Position numbers and translations under genes: made by a program
The notes under the pieces: generated by a model
Databases searched by the model: none
Told to the model about the DNA's origin: nothing
What the model saw: only the letters and a program-made list of their open reading frames with translations
Part shown: in pieces, positions 9,623-17,936 of the stretch
How positions within the stretch are numbered: position 1 is the stretch's first letter
How the letters are laid out: the number at the start of each line of letters is the position of its first letter
DNA from: Nitrosomonadales bacterium
Lineage (GTDB): Bacteria > Pseudomonadota > Gammaproteobacteria > Burkholderiales > Gallionellaceae
Direction: 5' to 3'
Length of the DNA stretch: 64,000 nt
NCBI GenBank assembly: GCA_016208015.1
Contig: JACQYW010000005.1
Location: 124,001 to 188,000 of the forward strand

Positions 9623-11509
9623 ATGAGCGAACCTCTGAAGAAGATCGGCAAGTACGAGATACAGGGCGAGCTCGGTACGGGCGGCATGGGCGTCGTCTAT
9701 AAAGGCTGGGATCCGGCCATCTCGCGCGAGGTCGCGATCAAGGGTGTCAACAAGAAATCCCTGCAGGACAGCGAGCGCGAGACCGTGCTGAGCCGTTTCC
9801 GCCAGGAAGCCCAGGCGGTCGGACGGCTGGTGCATCCACGCATCGTGCAGATATACGACTTCATCGAGGATGAGAACGCGGCTTACATCATCATGGAGTT
9901 GGTGCACGGCAAGACCCTCGCCCACCATCTGGAGAGTCAGGACAGCTTCGGTCTGCGCGAGATATCCCAGATCGTCACCCAGACGCTGGACGGTATCGGT
10001 TATGCCCACGCGCAGGGCGTGATACATCGGGACATGAAGTCGGCGAACATCATGATCAACAACGACGGACGCGTGAAGATCAACGATTTCGGTATCGCCC
10101 GCATCGATTCCACGACCCTGACCCGGGTGGGCGACCTGGTCGGTACGCCCTCGTTCATGTCGCCGGAGCAGTTCAGGGGAGAAACGATCGACGCGACGAC
10201 CGATCTGTATTCCATCGGCGTCATCGCATACGAACTATTGACCGGTAGACGCCCCTTCGTCGGCGGTCTGGCGGCCATCATGCAACAGGTGCTGAATACG
10301 GTGCCGGCAAAACCTTCCTCCCTGAACCCCACACTTTCGCCAGAAGTCGACGTTGTACTGGGCAAAGTCCTGGCCAAGAATCCGGCAGACAGATACAAGA
10401 CGGCTGCGGAATTCTCGGCAGCCTTCAAGAAGGCGATCGATGTTTCGCTGGGTGTGTCCGCGCCCCACCCCGCGGCGCCGAATGCCGACATGTTGCTCAA
10501 TGCCGCGCGCATGCTGAACAAGAACCCGGCTTCAGAAAACACTATCAACGGAAACGTGGCGAACCAGCCGGAGGAACAGGACGAAGACAGTCCCATCTGC
10601 ATCGATACCGGCGTCAAGAAGGCGCGCCTGCTGATCGTCGACGACGAGGAGCGCATCCTCACCGCGCTGAAATCGCTGTTCCGCCATCGCTACCACGTTT
10701 TCACCACCACCGACGGCAACAAGGCGCTCGATTTCATCACCCGTTACCAGATGCACGTCATCATCAGCGACCAGCGCATGCCCATCATGCTGGGTTCGGA
10801 GCTGCTGCGCCGTTCGCGCGAGATATCGCCGCGCAGTGTGCGCATCCTGCTGACCGGATATTCCGACCTGGCCGCCATCGTCGGTTCGATCAACGACGGA
10901 GAGGTGTACCGCTTCATCAGCAAACCCTGGGATAACCCGTCGTTGCAGACCATCGTGGCGGAAGCCTCCACCATCGCGCTGGAACTGGCCGACACCAAGA
11001 CGACAGCGGTGTCGCTGCCGGAGAAGATGACTGCCGGCGTGCTGGTGATCGACAAGGACGAGGAAGTCTTCCGCGTCGTCCGCGAGCTGGTCGCCGGATT
11101 GTGCCCGGTGATTTACGCCCACGGCGCGGATGCAGCGCTGCAAATGATGAAGAAAAACGAGATCGCCGTGGTGATCGCCGATGTGGAATCCAGCCATGAG
11201 AAAGTGGCCTCCATGCTGAAACTGCTGAAGCAGGAATACCCGCAGATCCTTTCCATCATCGCCACCAAGGCCAAGGACGCGGAGCTGGTGATCGACCTCA
11301 TCAATCAGGCGCAGGTGTTCCGCATCCTGCACAAGCCGATCAATGTCTCGACGATGAAAGCGCAGATACACTCCGCCCTGCAGCGCTATCTCACTTATCA
11401 GCAGGCACCGGAACTGGTGCATGCCCACAAGGTCGAGATACCCGAGAAGGTCCGCTCATCCGGTTTCGCCATGAGCATCATGAAGGGCCTGGAGATGCTG
11501 CGAGGCTGA
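9623..11509 (+). CDS. Ser/Thr protein kinase fused to two receiver domains
   Basis: The protein is 628 aa. A complete Hanks-type kinase occupies residues about 12-270: glycine loop GELGTGGMGVVYKG, VAIKG lysine, catalytic HRDMKSAN (Asp136), metal-binding NDFG, and a SPEQF activation-segment end. After a linker, a first receiver domain (about 331-450) has VDDEE and a phospho-acceptor in IISDQRMP (Asp near 382), then LTGYSD and SKPW. A second, degenerate receiver (about 468-590) keeps VIDKDEE and VIADVES and ends in HKPI. No transmembrane segment is seen, so it is cytoplasmic. It follows the histidine kinase by 3 bp, suggesting one transcript and His-Asp control of a Ser/Thr kinase. Confidence 0.9.
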   Translation: MSEPLKKIGKYEIQGELGTGGMGVVYKGWDPAISREVAIKGVNKKSLQDSERETVLSRFRQEAQAVGRLVHPRIVQIYDFIEDENAAYIIMELVHGKTLAHHLESQDSFGLREISQIVTQTLDGIGYAHAQGVIHRDMKSANIMINNDGRVKINDFGIARIDSTTLTRVGDLVGTPSFMSPEQFRGETIDATTDLYSIGVIAYELLTGRRPFVGGLAAIMQQVLNTVPAKPSSLNPTLSPEVDVVLGKVLAKNPADRYKTAAEFSAAFKKAIDVSLGVSAPHPAAPNADMLLNAARMLNKNPASENTINGNVANQPEEQDEDSPICIDTGVKKARLLIVDDEERILTALKSLFRHRYHVFTTTDGNKALDFITRYQMHVIISDQRMPIMLGSELLRRSREISPRSVRILLTGYSDLAAIVGSINDGEVYRFISKPWDNPSLQTIVAEASTIALELADTKTTAVSLPEKMTAGVLVIDKDEEVFRVVRELVAGLCPVIYAHGADAALQMMKKNEIAVVIADVESSHEKVASMLKLLKQEYPQILSIIATKAKDAELVIDLINQAQVFRILHKPINVSTMKAQIHSALQRYLTYQQAPELVHAHKVEIPEKVRSSGFAMSIMKGLEMLRG

Positions 11510-11526
11510 CAGCCCGCAACACCCCG

Positions 11527-11542
11527 TTCCGGCCTGCCGGAA
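11527..11542 (+). terminator. GC hairpin after the kinase operon
   Basis: TTCCGG-CCTG-CCGGAA forms a perfect 6-bp stem 18 bp after the kinase-receiver stop and before apaG. No T run follows, so it may be a weak or Rho-assisted terminator. Confidence 0.35.
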
Positions 11543-11584
11543 ACAGTGCTTGTCACGCCGCGCAAAATACGGTGAAATGCGGCG

Positions 11585-11968
11585 ATGGAAGACAACTCCC
11601 TCTATCGCATCCAGGTCGCCGTGCATGTGCGTTATCTCGCCGACCAGTCCGACGAAGCCGACAGCCGCCACGTGTTCGCGTATACCATCACCCTCACCAA
11701 CGAGGGCGAACATGCCGTGCAGTTGCTGAGCCGCCACTGGATCATCACCGATGCCAATAACCACATTCAGGAAGTGAAGGGCAAAGGCGTGGTCGGCGAA
11801 CAGCCGGTCATCAAGCCGGGCCAGAGCTTCGAGTACACCAGCGGCACCGTGCTGGCGACGCAGGTGGGCACCATGTCGGGCAGCTACCAGATGCAGGTAG
11901 TGGACGGCGGAGAGTTCGCCGTGGCGATCCCGCAGTTCGTACTGAGCGTGCCGCGCGTATTGCATTAA
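11585..11968 (+). CDS. apaG: ApaG family protein
   Basis: A 127-aa protein of the ApaG/DUF525 family, an immunoglobulin-like beta sandwich. In enterobacteria apaG lies with apaH and ksgA and has been linked to Co/Mg resistance; its biochemical role is unclear. Recognisable family segments are FAYTITLTNEG, LLSRHWIITDANN, GVVGEQPVIKPGQSFEYTSG and GTMSGSYQM. Length matches the family (about 125). It is followed by mltA after 7 bp, so the two are probably co-transcribed. apaH is not in the window. Confidence 0.95.
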   Translation: MEDNSLYRIQVAVHVRYLADQSDEADSRHVFAYTITLTNEGEHAVQLLSRHWIITDANNHIQEVKGKGVVGEQPVIKPGQSFEYTSGTVLATQVGTMSGSYQMQVVDGGEFAVAIPQFVLSVPRVLH

Positions 11969-11975
11969 GGAAAAG

Positions 11976-13136
11976 ATGATTAAGAGTAGATCGATCTGGC
12001 TGGTATTGGTATTGAGCATGTGGCTGGCAGCCTGCCAGACATCTCCCCCCGTAGAGATCAAACCGCCCGTGGGCAAGCTCACGCCCGATTTCATGCTCAG
12101 CAAATGGGAAGCACTGCCGGACTGGCTCACGCAGGATCTGAATACCTCCTGGCCTGCGCTGTTGCAGAGCTGCAAAGCCCTCAAGCTGAAACCGGTGTGG
12201 CTACCGATCTGCGCGGAGGCAGCGAAGGTCGACCGCGACGACCTGATGGCGCAACGCACCTTCTACGAGACCTGGTTCACGCCGTATCAAGTGTTCAATC
12301 CTGACGGTACCGACACCGGACTCGTCACCGGCTATTACGAACCGTTGATCAAGGGCAGCCGCACCCGCAGCGAACGTTTTGCCTATCCCATCTACGCGCC
12401 GCCGGAAGACATGCTCGAAGTGGACATGGGCGAACTCTTTCCGCAGTTCCGCGGCCAGCGGGTGCGCGGACGTCTGCAGGGCAAACGCGTGGTGCCTTAT
12501 TACAATCGTGCCGAGATCGATGCCGGCAATGCCAAGCTGCTGGAAGGGCGCGAACTCTACTGGGTGGAAGATCCGGTCGAACTCTTCTTCCTTCAGATAC
12601 AGGGCTCGGGCCGCGTCGAGCTGGAAGACGGCACACGAGTGAAGATCGGCTATGCCGACCAGAACGGCCACCCCTATGCCTCCATCGGCAAGAAGCTCAT
12701 CGATATCGGCGAACTCAAACCGGAAGAAGCCTCCATGCAAGGCATCAAGAACTGGGCGCAGAAGAATCCGGAACGGCTCTACACCCTGTTGGGACATAAC
12801 CCCAGCTACGTCTTCTTCCGCGAATTGCCGGACAGCATCTCCGCGCCGCTCGGCGCCCTGGGTGTGCCGCTCACCGAGGAATACAGCATCGCCGTCGACC
12901 CGCGCAGCATCCCGCTCGGCGTGCCCGTGTTTCTCGCCACCACCCGGCCCAACAGCACGGAACCGCTCAACCGGTTGATGTTCGCGCAGGACACCGGCGG
13001 CGCCATCCGTGGTGCGGTGCGAGCCGACTTCTACTGGGGATTCGGCGAGATCGCCGCCGTGCGTGCGGGGAGCATGAAGCAGAGCGGCAAGATGTGGGTG
13101 CTGTTTCCCAAGGGCGGTGAACCGGCGTTGAATTAA
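11976..13136 (+). CDS. mltA: Membrane-bound lytic murein transglycosylase A
   Basis: An outer-membrane lipoprotein that cleaves peptidoglycan strands to 1,6-anhydro products. The 386-aa precursor has a signal peptide ending in a lipobox, LAAC, giving lipidated Cys20. The MltA core contains VTGYYEPLIKGS, FFLQIQGSGRV and the 3D domain FAQDTGGAIRGAVRADFYWG, which holds the catalytic Asp. Anhydro-muropeptides released by this class are the substrates of AmpD, encoded here at 52413-52949. Confidence 0.95.
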   Translation: MIKSRSIWLVLVLSMWLAACQTSPPVEIKPPVGKLTPDFMLSKWEALPDWLTQDLNTSWPALLQSCKALKLKPVWLPICAEAAKVDRDDLMAQRTFYETWFTPYQVFNPDGTDTGLVTGYYEPLIKGSRTRSERFAYPIYAPPEDMLEVDMGELFPQFRGQRVRGRLQGKRVVPYYNRAEIDAGNAKLLEGRELYWVEDPVELFFLQIQGSGRVELEDGTRVKIGYADQNGHPYASIGKKLIDIGELKPEEASMQGIKNWAQKNPERLYTLLGHNPSYVFFRELPDSISAPLGALGVPLTEEYSIAVDPRSIPLGVPVFLATTRPNSTEPLNRLMFAQDTGGAIRGAVRADFYWGFGEIAAVRAGSMKQSGKMWVLFPKGGEPALN

Positions 13137-13157
13137 GGATGCACCGATAATTCCTGA

Positions 13158-13227
13158 CAGGTCGTTCCGGCGAAGGAATCCAGTGTTTTTAATCGACTGG
13201 ACACCGGCCTCCGCCAGTGTGACGACT
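13158..13227. repeat. Degenerate dispersed repeat of the CGTTCCGGCGAAGGAATCCAG type
   Basis: GTCGTTCCGGCGAAGGAATCCAG, then ACTGGACACCGGCCTCCGCCAGTGTGACGAC, form an imperfect inverted pair between mltA and the rhodanese gene. The outer words resemble the better-preserved copy at 24767-24891. No coding sense. Confidence 0.5.
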
Positions 13228-13303
13228 TACTCGATGTTCCCTTAACCCGAGAACGCAATCAACAGATTTCAACCATTTCAAGACCGACATAGGAGCACTA
13301 CTC

Positions 13304-13726
13304 ATGTACAACACCTTCAAACCCGAACAACCGATGGGCCTGATGGATTTCGTCCGCTCGGCCAAGGCCTGCGTCAAGGAGATCAGCCCGCAAGAGCTGC
13401 TCGACAAGCTCAACAAGAAGGAAGACCTGCTGCTGATCGATGTGCGCGAACACGGCGAATACGAGAACGGTCACATCAATGGGGCCCACCTGGTGCCGCG
13501 CGGCATCCTCGAAGCCGCCGCCGATCCCGCCTATCCCAAGCACCTGCCCGAACTGACCGCGGCCCGCGACCGTCAGGTGGTCGTGTATTGCGCCACCAGC
13601 GGCCGTTCCGCCATGGCGGTAGCCGTATTGCAGATGATGGGTTTCAAGAATGTACTCAACATGGCCGGCGGATACACCAAATGGGTAGCTGATGGTATGC
13701 CGGAGATCCATGAAGCGACTTTCTGA
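13304..13726 (+). CDS. Rhodanese-like domain protein
   Basis: A single-domain rhodanese of 140 aa. The active-site cysteine is Cys96 in VVYCATSGRSA. The family's CH2A-type motif LLIDVREHGEYENGHINGAHLVPRG is also present, together with MGFKNVLNMAGGYTKW. There is no signal peptide, so it is cytoplasmic. Such proteins carry persulfide sulfur; the acceptor is unknown. A clear Shine-Dalgarno (AGGAGC) precedes the ATG, and the gene stands alone between two spacers. Confidence 0.9.
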   Translation: MYNTFKPEQPMGLMDFVRSAKACVKEISPQELLDKLNKKEDLLLIDVREHGEYENGHINGAHLVPRGILEAAADPAYPKHLPELTAARDRQVVVYCATSGRSAMAVAVLQMMGFKNVLNMAGGYTKWVADGMPEIHEATF

Positions 13727-13796
13727 TCGATCGCATTTGTTCTGTGCTGCATGTGTCCGGCTTCAGCGGATACATGTCGGCGCAAGCGTCAGCAAA

Positions 13797-13810
13797 CCGA
13801 GTTAGCTCGG
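13797..13810 (+). terminator. Short hairpin after the rhodanese gene
   Basis: CCGAG-TTAG-CTCGG followed by ATTCATTTGT lies 70 bp after the rhodanese stop. A further imperfect inverted pair, CATGTGTCCG/CGGATACATG (13750-13776), lies between. Both are short; the terminator role is tentative. Confidence 0.3.
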
Positions 13811-13964
13811 ATTCATTTGTCCGCTTTGTGTGCCATGGCGGATATTCAGGATAGGCAGCTAATAATCCAAACTGATTATGGCGACTGTAGTAATCCTGCC
13901 ACCTATCCACCAGAGAACACGCGCGCGTCTTGACCTGAAGAATGGTGCAGCGTAGTGTCGATCC

Positions 13965-15350
13965 ATGTCTCGTATTAATCGTATATTTGAATTGATTCTG
14001 ATCTTGCCGATGCTTATTTTGCTGGCTGGATGCGGAACCTCATTGACACGGGCTGCAGGTGAGGGAGATATCGCAGACATTCAGAAATTGCTCGATCGGG
14101 GGGCTGATATAAATGAAGACGCTACTATGGGGGGTGTTATAGCAGGCTCGCCTTTAAGCTACGCTGCATACCACTGCCGTATTGAGGCGGTAAAGTATTT
14201 AATACATAAAGGGGCTGATATAAATAATGCAACGGGTTATGCGGATTATGGTGATAGTGGTGGAGGGTTGAGGCCTTTGCACATGGCTGCAAGCTCTGGT
14301 TGCACTGAGGCAATAAAACTCTTGCTCGATGCAGGCGCTGACATTGATGTAAGAGCAAATGAAAGAAGGGGAGCTGCTCTGGCAATGGCTGCATATGCTG
14401 GTCATAGTAAGAGCGTGAAATATTTACTTGAAAGAGGGGCTGACGTCGATGACGCAATCCAGGTTCTTGAAGGATCGGGCGGTGATGGTAAACGAGGTTT
14501 GGCATTGATCCGGAAATCTGTAGAACCGAAAATTTCAGTTAAGGCTCACGAGACAGTCCCTGTCTTGACCACTATCAAGTCCGACGTTGATGAGCTTCCT
14601 TCAATCAATGCAAAACCCCAAAAGAATTCTTTTGCCATTGTGATCGGCATTGAAAAATATCGGCAGAAACTCCCGAATGCCGATCATGCCGTTAACGATG
14701 CGAAGACAATGACTGAATATCTTACAAAGGTCATGGGCTATCCCGAAGGAAATGTGGTGACGTTGACAAATGAACACGCTACAAAGAGTGACTTTGAAAA
14801 GTACTTTGAAAAGTGGCTTTTCAATCATGTTGAAAAGGACAGTTCCGTATTTATCTACTTTTCAGGACATGGCGCGCCGAATGTAAAAACGGGAGACGCC
14901 TACCTGGTGCCCTATGACGGCGACCCCGCATTTATCGAACAGACCGGTTATCCGCTCAAGAGACTTTACGAGTCGCTCAATAAACTTCCTGCTAAGGAAG
15001 TCATCGTTGCGCTTGATTCATGCTTCTCGGGCGCGGGCGGAAAGTCTGTTATTGCGCAAGGCGCAAGACCGCTTGTCATGAATCTTGAACAGGACATACC
15101 GGTTTCCGGGAATATGGTTGTGATGTCTGCCTCATCGGGAGATCAGATCAGTTCGACCTACGAAGAAAAAGGACACGGCCTGTTCACCTATTTTCTGCTC
15201 AAGGGAATGAAGGATGGGCTTACGGAGGTGGGTGAGTTGTTTGATTATTTAAAACCCAATGTTGGAAGTGCCGCCAGGAAAGTATTTAACAATGAACAGA
15301 CACCGCAGTTGCTTGCACCAGCCAAACAAAAGGTGTTCTTGAGGAATTAG
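13965..15350 (+). CDS. Ankyrin-repeat, caspase-like (peptidase C14) lipoprotein
   Basis: The 461-aa precursor starts with a signal peptide ending LLAGC, so Cys23 is probably lipidated. Residues about 25-165 form ankyrin repeats (KLLDRGADIN, YLIHKGADIN, LLLDAGADID, YLLERGADVD). Residues about 215-455 form a caspase-like domain: FAIVIGIEKY, then the catalytic His302 in FSGHGAP and Cys353 in LDSCFSG. SASSGDQISS and GLFTYFLLKG complete the fold. Both catalytic residues are intact. The TAG stop abuts the ATG of the next gene (TAGATG), so the pair is translationally coupled. Both genes look AT-richer than the flanks, which may mean horizontal acquisition. The substrate is unknown. Confidence 0.9.
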   Translation: MSRINRIFELILILPMLILLAGCGTSLTRAAGEGDIADIQKLLDRGADINEDATMGGVIAGSPLSYAAYHCRIEAVKYLIHKGADINNATGYADYGDSGGGLRPLHMAASSGCTEAIKLLLDAGADIDVRANERRGAALAMAAYAGHSKSVKYLLERGADVDDAIQVLEGSGGDGKRGLALIRKSVEPKISVKAHETVPVLTTIKSDVDELPSINAKPQKNSFAIVIGIEKYRQKLPNADHAVNDAKTMTEYLTKVMGYPEGNVVTLTNEHATKSDFEKYFEKWLFNHVEKDSSVFIYFSGHGAPNVKTGDAYLVPYDGDPAFIEQTGYPLKRLYESLNKLPAKEVIVALDSCFSGAGGKSVIAQGARPLVMNLEQDIPVSGNMVVMSASSGDQISSTYEEKGHGLFTYFLLKGMKDGLTEVGELFDYLKPNVGSAARKVFNNEQTPQLLAPAKQKVFLRN

Positions 15351-16166
15351 ATGAGAAGAATATTTGTAGCCATTTTGCTTTTGCTTCCCGCCATCGCATT
15401 TTCCTCCGGGGAGCCTGTCTGGGTCGAGTCGGATGGTATGGCGATTATGGGGGAGATCGAAACCCCGATAGATGTTAAAGCACGGGCAAAGATTGATGCA
15501 CAGAATAAGGCAATAGAGAAAGCTGTCGGCATATTCCTGAAGTCCTCCACCCTCGTCATTAATAGCCAGCTTTCAGAGGATTTGATATTCGCCTCTGTCA
15601 GGGGAGTCATAAACAAGACAGAAGTGCTCAATGAAGGCTGGGACGAAAAGGATAGGAACACCTACCGGATCAAACTCAAGGCGCTTGTCCAGCCTGTACA
15701 TCCCGAAAAAGGAGAAGGCATCTCGATCAAGCTCTCCCTCTCAAAGGCCGATTTGGTTGAAGGGGATGAAGTAAGGATATTCTTCCAATCGAGCAAGGAT
15801 TGTTATGCGTATATCTTTTCTGTAGCCGCAGACGGCTCAGTGACTTTGCTGCTGCCCAACTCAATAGACAGGGACAATCTTGTCAAGTCGGATAAGGTAT
15901 ACGAATTTCCACCTACTGAAAGCCGGATGAGGCTGAGGGCGATGCTCCTTCCTGATTTTAGAGGGAAGGTTGCAGAGGAAAAAATAAAGATCATCGCCAC
16001 AAAGAAAAAAGAAGAGCTGGTACCTCTCGGTTTTCGGGAAGGGATGTACAAAGTATATGATGCGAAATCAACAGGCATGATAAACGACCTTGTAAAACGA
16101 CTTAACCAACTTGATCCGGTTGATTGGGCCGAGGCGACAGTTGTTTACAGAATCAAGCAAAGGTGA
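15351..16166 (+). CDS. Secreted DUF4384-like partner of the caspase lipoprotein
   Basis: The 271-aa protein has a signal peptide (about residues 1-18, FVAILLLLPAIAF). The N-terminal half contains KARAKIDAQNKAIEKAVG, an alanine- and lysine-rich helix seen in periplasmic LPP20/FlgT-N-like domains. The C-terminal half (about 125-230) reads ISIKLSLSKADLVEGDEVRIFF, CYAYIFSVAADGSVTLLLPN and EFPP, which matches the DUF4384 pattern often found beside or fused to caspase-like domains. It starts directly after the preceding stop. A hairpin terminator follows. Function unknown; the context suggests a periplasmic partner or regulator of the protease. Confidence 0.75.
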   Translation: MRRIFVAILLLLPAIAFSSGEPVWVESDGMAIMGEIETPIDVKARAKIDAQNKAIEKAVGIFLKSSTLVINSQLSEDLIFASVRGVINKTEVLNEGWDEKDRNTYRIKLKALVQPVHPEKGEGISIKLSLSKADLVEGDEVRIFFQSSKDCYAYIFSVAADGSVTLLLPNSIDRDNLVKSDKVYEFPPTESRMRLRAMLLPDFRGKVAEEKIKIIATKKKEELVPLGFREGMYKVYDAKSTGMINDLVKRLNQLDPVDWAEATVVYRIKQR

Positions 16167-16168
16167 GT

Positions 16169-16200
16169 GGCTGCGGGGTTTGAAGCAGCCCCGCCATTTT
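16169..16200 (+). terminator. Intrinsic terminator of the caspase operon
   Basis: GGCTGCGGGG-TTTGAA-GCAGCCCCGCC can form GGCTGC/GCAGCC or GCGGGG/CCCCGC stems, and is followed by ATTTTG. It sits 3 bp after the stop of the DUF4384-like gene. Confidence 0.65.
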
Positions 16201-16241
16201 GTAACGATTTATCCGGGACTATTCAGGAAGCGTTCAATACA

Positions 16242-17441
16242 TCAAATGCTCTTCAAAGACGCCGGCTTTCCGAATAGCCAACCCTGCCCGTATTCGCACC
16301 CGCATTCCAGCAGGGCGAGGCGTTCCTCTTCGAGTTCGATGCCTTCGGCGACCACATCCATCTTGAGCGAGTGGGCGAGATCGATGGAGGCCTGGACGAT
16401 CTTGGTGCTGTGCGGTGAGGAGATCATCTGGCTGACGAAGGAGCGGTCGATCTTCATGGTACCGATGGGATAGCGGTGCAGCGAATCCAGGCCGGAGTGT
16501 CCGGTGCCGAAATCGTCCAGCGCGAGGGTGCTGCCGGATTCGGTGAGTTTGCTCAGCAGTTGCAGCGCGAGCTCGGGGTTGTTGATGATGACGGTCTCGG
16601 TCAGTTCCAGTTTCAGTTCCGCTGCGGGCATCCGGCGCCGCTCGACCAGCGCTCTCACTTCACCCACGAAGCCATCGCCGGTAAGTTGCGAAGGCGACAG
16701 GTTGACGCTGACGAAGGGCTTGGGGTGGTTGATGCGCTCGCGCAATGCCGGCCAATCGCTGCAGGCGCGATCCAGCGTCCACAAGCCGATCTCGCGTATC
16801 TGTCCGGTCTGTTCCGCCACCCACAGGAAATCCATCGGCGAGACCATGCCTTCGGTCGGGTGATGCCAGCGGATCAGTGCCTCGTATCCGGCGATGCGCG
16901 CGCTGGAAAGGTCGCAGATGGGCTGGTAGAACATCTCGAATTGCCCTTCCCGCAATGCCTCGGCGATATCGTGCGCCAGGCGCAATTGATGCGTGGCGAC
17001 GCCGCGCGTCGTGTCGCGCCGGAAAGTGGTCGAGCGCGTGGGATTGAAAGCAGGCTGGTTGCGTGTGGAGCGGTAGCGTTCGAGTATGGTCAGCAGCAGA
17101 TGGCGCACCACCGGGTCGGTCTTCTCCAGCAGTTCCTTCACCAGTTGGCGCGGGATGGGGATGAGCACGGTGTTCTCGACGGCGCGCACGGTGGCGGTGC
17201 GCGGCTGCTGGTCGATCAGCGCGATCTCGCCGAAGAGTTCGCCTTTGTAGATGCGCGAAGTCTGCGTGCTGCTGACGATGACCTCGACGCTGCCCTCTTC
17301 GATGATATAGGCGGTGTTGCCGGGGTCGCCTTCCCTGAAGATGACCTCTCCGGCGGGAAAGATTTCGCGGTGCAGATTCTTTAACACGTGTTCTCCCTGT
17401 CCAAGGATGCTCAAACTATCTTCATGGGACGATCGCGTCAA
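16242..17441 (-). CDS. Cyclic-nucleotide-binding domain fused to EAL phosphodiesterase
   Basis: The 399-aa protein has an N-terminal cNMP/CRP-type sensor (about residues 20-130: REGDPGNTAYIIEEGSVEV, FGEIALIDQQPRTATVRA), then an EAL domain (about 150-395). The catalytic set is present: EALIRW near residue 187, SVNLSPSQL, LELTETV, LDDFGTGHSGL, KIDRSF and AEGIE, so c-di-GMP hydrolysis to pGpG is likely. No GGDEF, PAS or membrane segment is seen. A nucleotide-controlled c-di-GMP phosphodiesterase is the natural reading; whether the ligand is cAMP, cGMP or another molecule cannot be told. The gene stands alone and converges with the caspase operon. Confidence 0.9.
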   Translation of the reverse strand: MTRSSHEDSLSILGQGEHVLKNLHREIFPAGEVIFREGDPGNTAYIIEEGSVEVIVSSTQTSRIYKGELFGEIALIDQQPRTATVRAVENTVLIPIPRQLVKELLEKTDPVVRHLLLTILERYRSTRNQPAFNPTRSTTFRRDTTRGVATHQLRLAHDIAEALREGQFEMFYQPICDLSSARIAGYEALIRWHHPTEGMVSPMDFLWVAEQTGQIREIGLWTLDRACSDWPALRERINHPKPFVSVNLSPSQLTGDGFVGEVRALVERRRMPAAELKLELTETVIINNPELALQLLSKLTESGSTLALDDFGTGHSGLDSLHRYPIGTMKIDRSFVSQMISSPHSTKIVQASIDLAHSLKMDVVAEGIELEEERLALLECGCEYGQGWLFGKPASLKSI

Positions 17442-17474
17442 TATGCAATCACAGTGCGCCTGCTGCCGGTGTGG

Positions 17475-17936
17475 CTATGAAGCTTTCCTGTCGAGTACCA
17501 GCGCGATGCCGAGCAGGCTTTGCACCAGAAACAGGATACCGGAGATGGCATGCCAAGTCTTGAACTGAGCGGAGAATACGCTATTCATCACATCGAGCGG
17601 CAATGCCTGAACCTTGAGGTCGGCCAGGATGGGTTGCAGGATGAACTGCCCGATGAGGACGAGCAACAGCATCGTCGCGGTGATGCGGAAAGCGGTGCGT
17701 CGCAACGCGGCGCGCCCGAACTGTTGCAGTTGATACAGGAGCAGATAGAGCGCGCAGGCTATGCCGATGAGGGCCAGCAGGGTGAACAGCTTGCCCGCGA
17801 CCAAACCCGCAAGCTGGCGATCCTGTAGCACCTTGAACAACGCGGGTACCACCACATAACCCAGCATCCACATGCCGCCTACCCACAGAGTGATGCTCAG
17901 GTCGGAGAGGTGGCGGGGCAGGTCGCGCGGGTTCAT
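17475..17936 (-). CDS. DUF4149-like four-helix membrane protein
   Basis: A 153-aa integral membrane protein with about four transmembrane helices: ITLWVGGMWMLGYVVVPALF, LFTLLALIGIACALYLLLYQL, ITATMLLLVLIGQFIL and HAISGILFLVQSLLGIALVL. WVGGMWxxGYVVxPxLF is typical of the DUF4149/TMEM205-like family. The ATG at 17936 overlaps the dsbC stop by 4 bp (ATGA). The frame is open further upstream, but there it overlaps dsbC in another phase. Function unknown. Confidence 0.8.
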   Translation of the reverse strand: MNPRDLPRHLSDLSITLWVGGMWMLGYVVVPALFKVLQDRQLAGLVAGKLFTLLALIGIACALYLLLYQLQQFGRAALRRTAFRITATMLLLVLIGQFILQPILADLKVQALPLDVMNSVFSAQFKTWHAISGILFLVQSLLGIALVLDRKAS

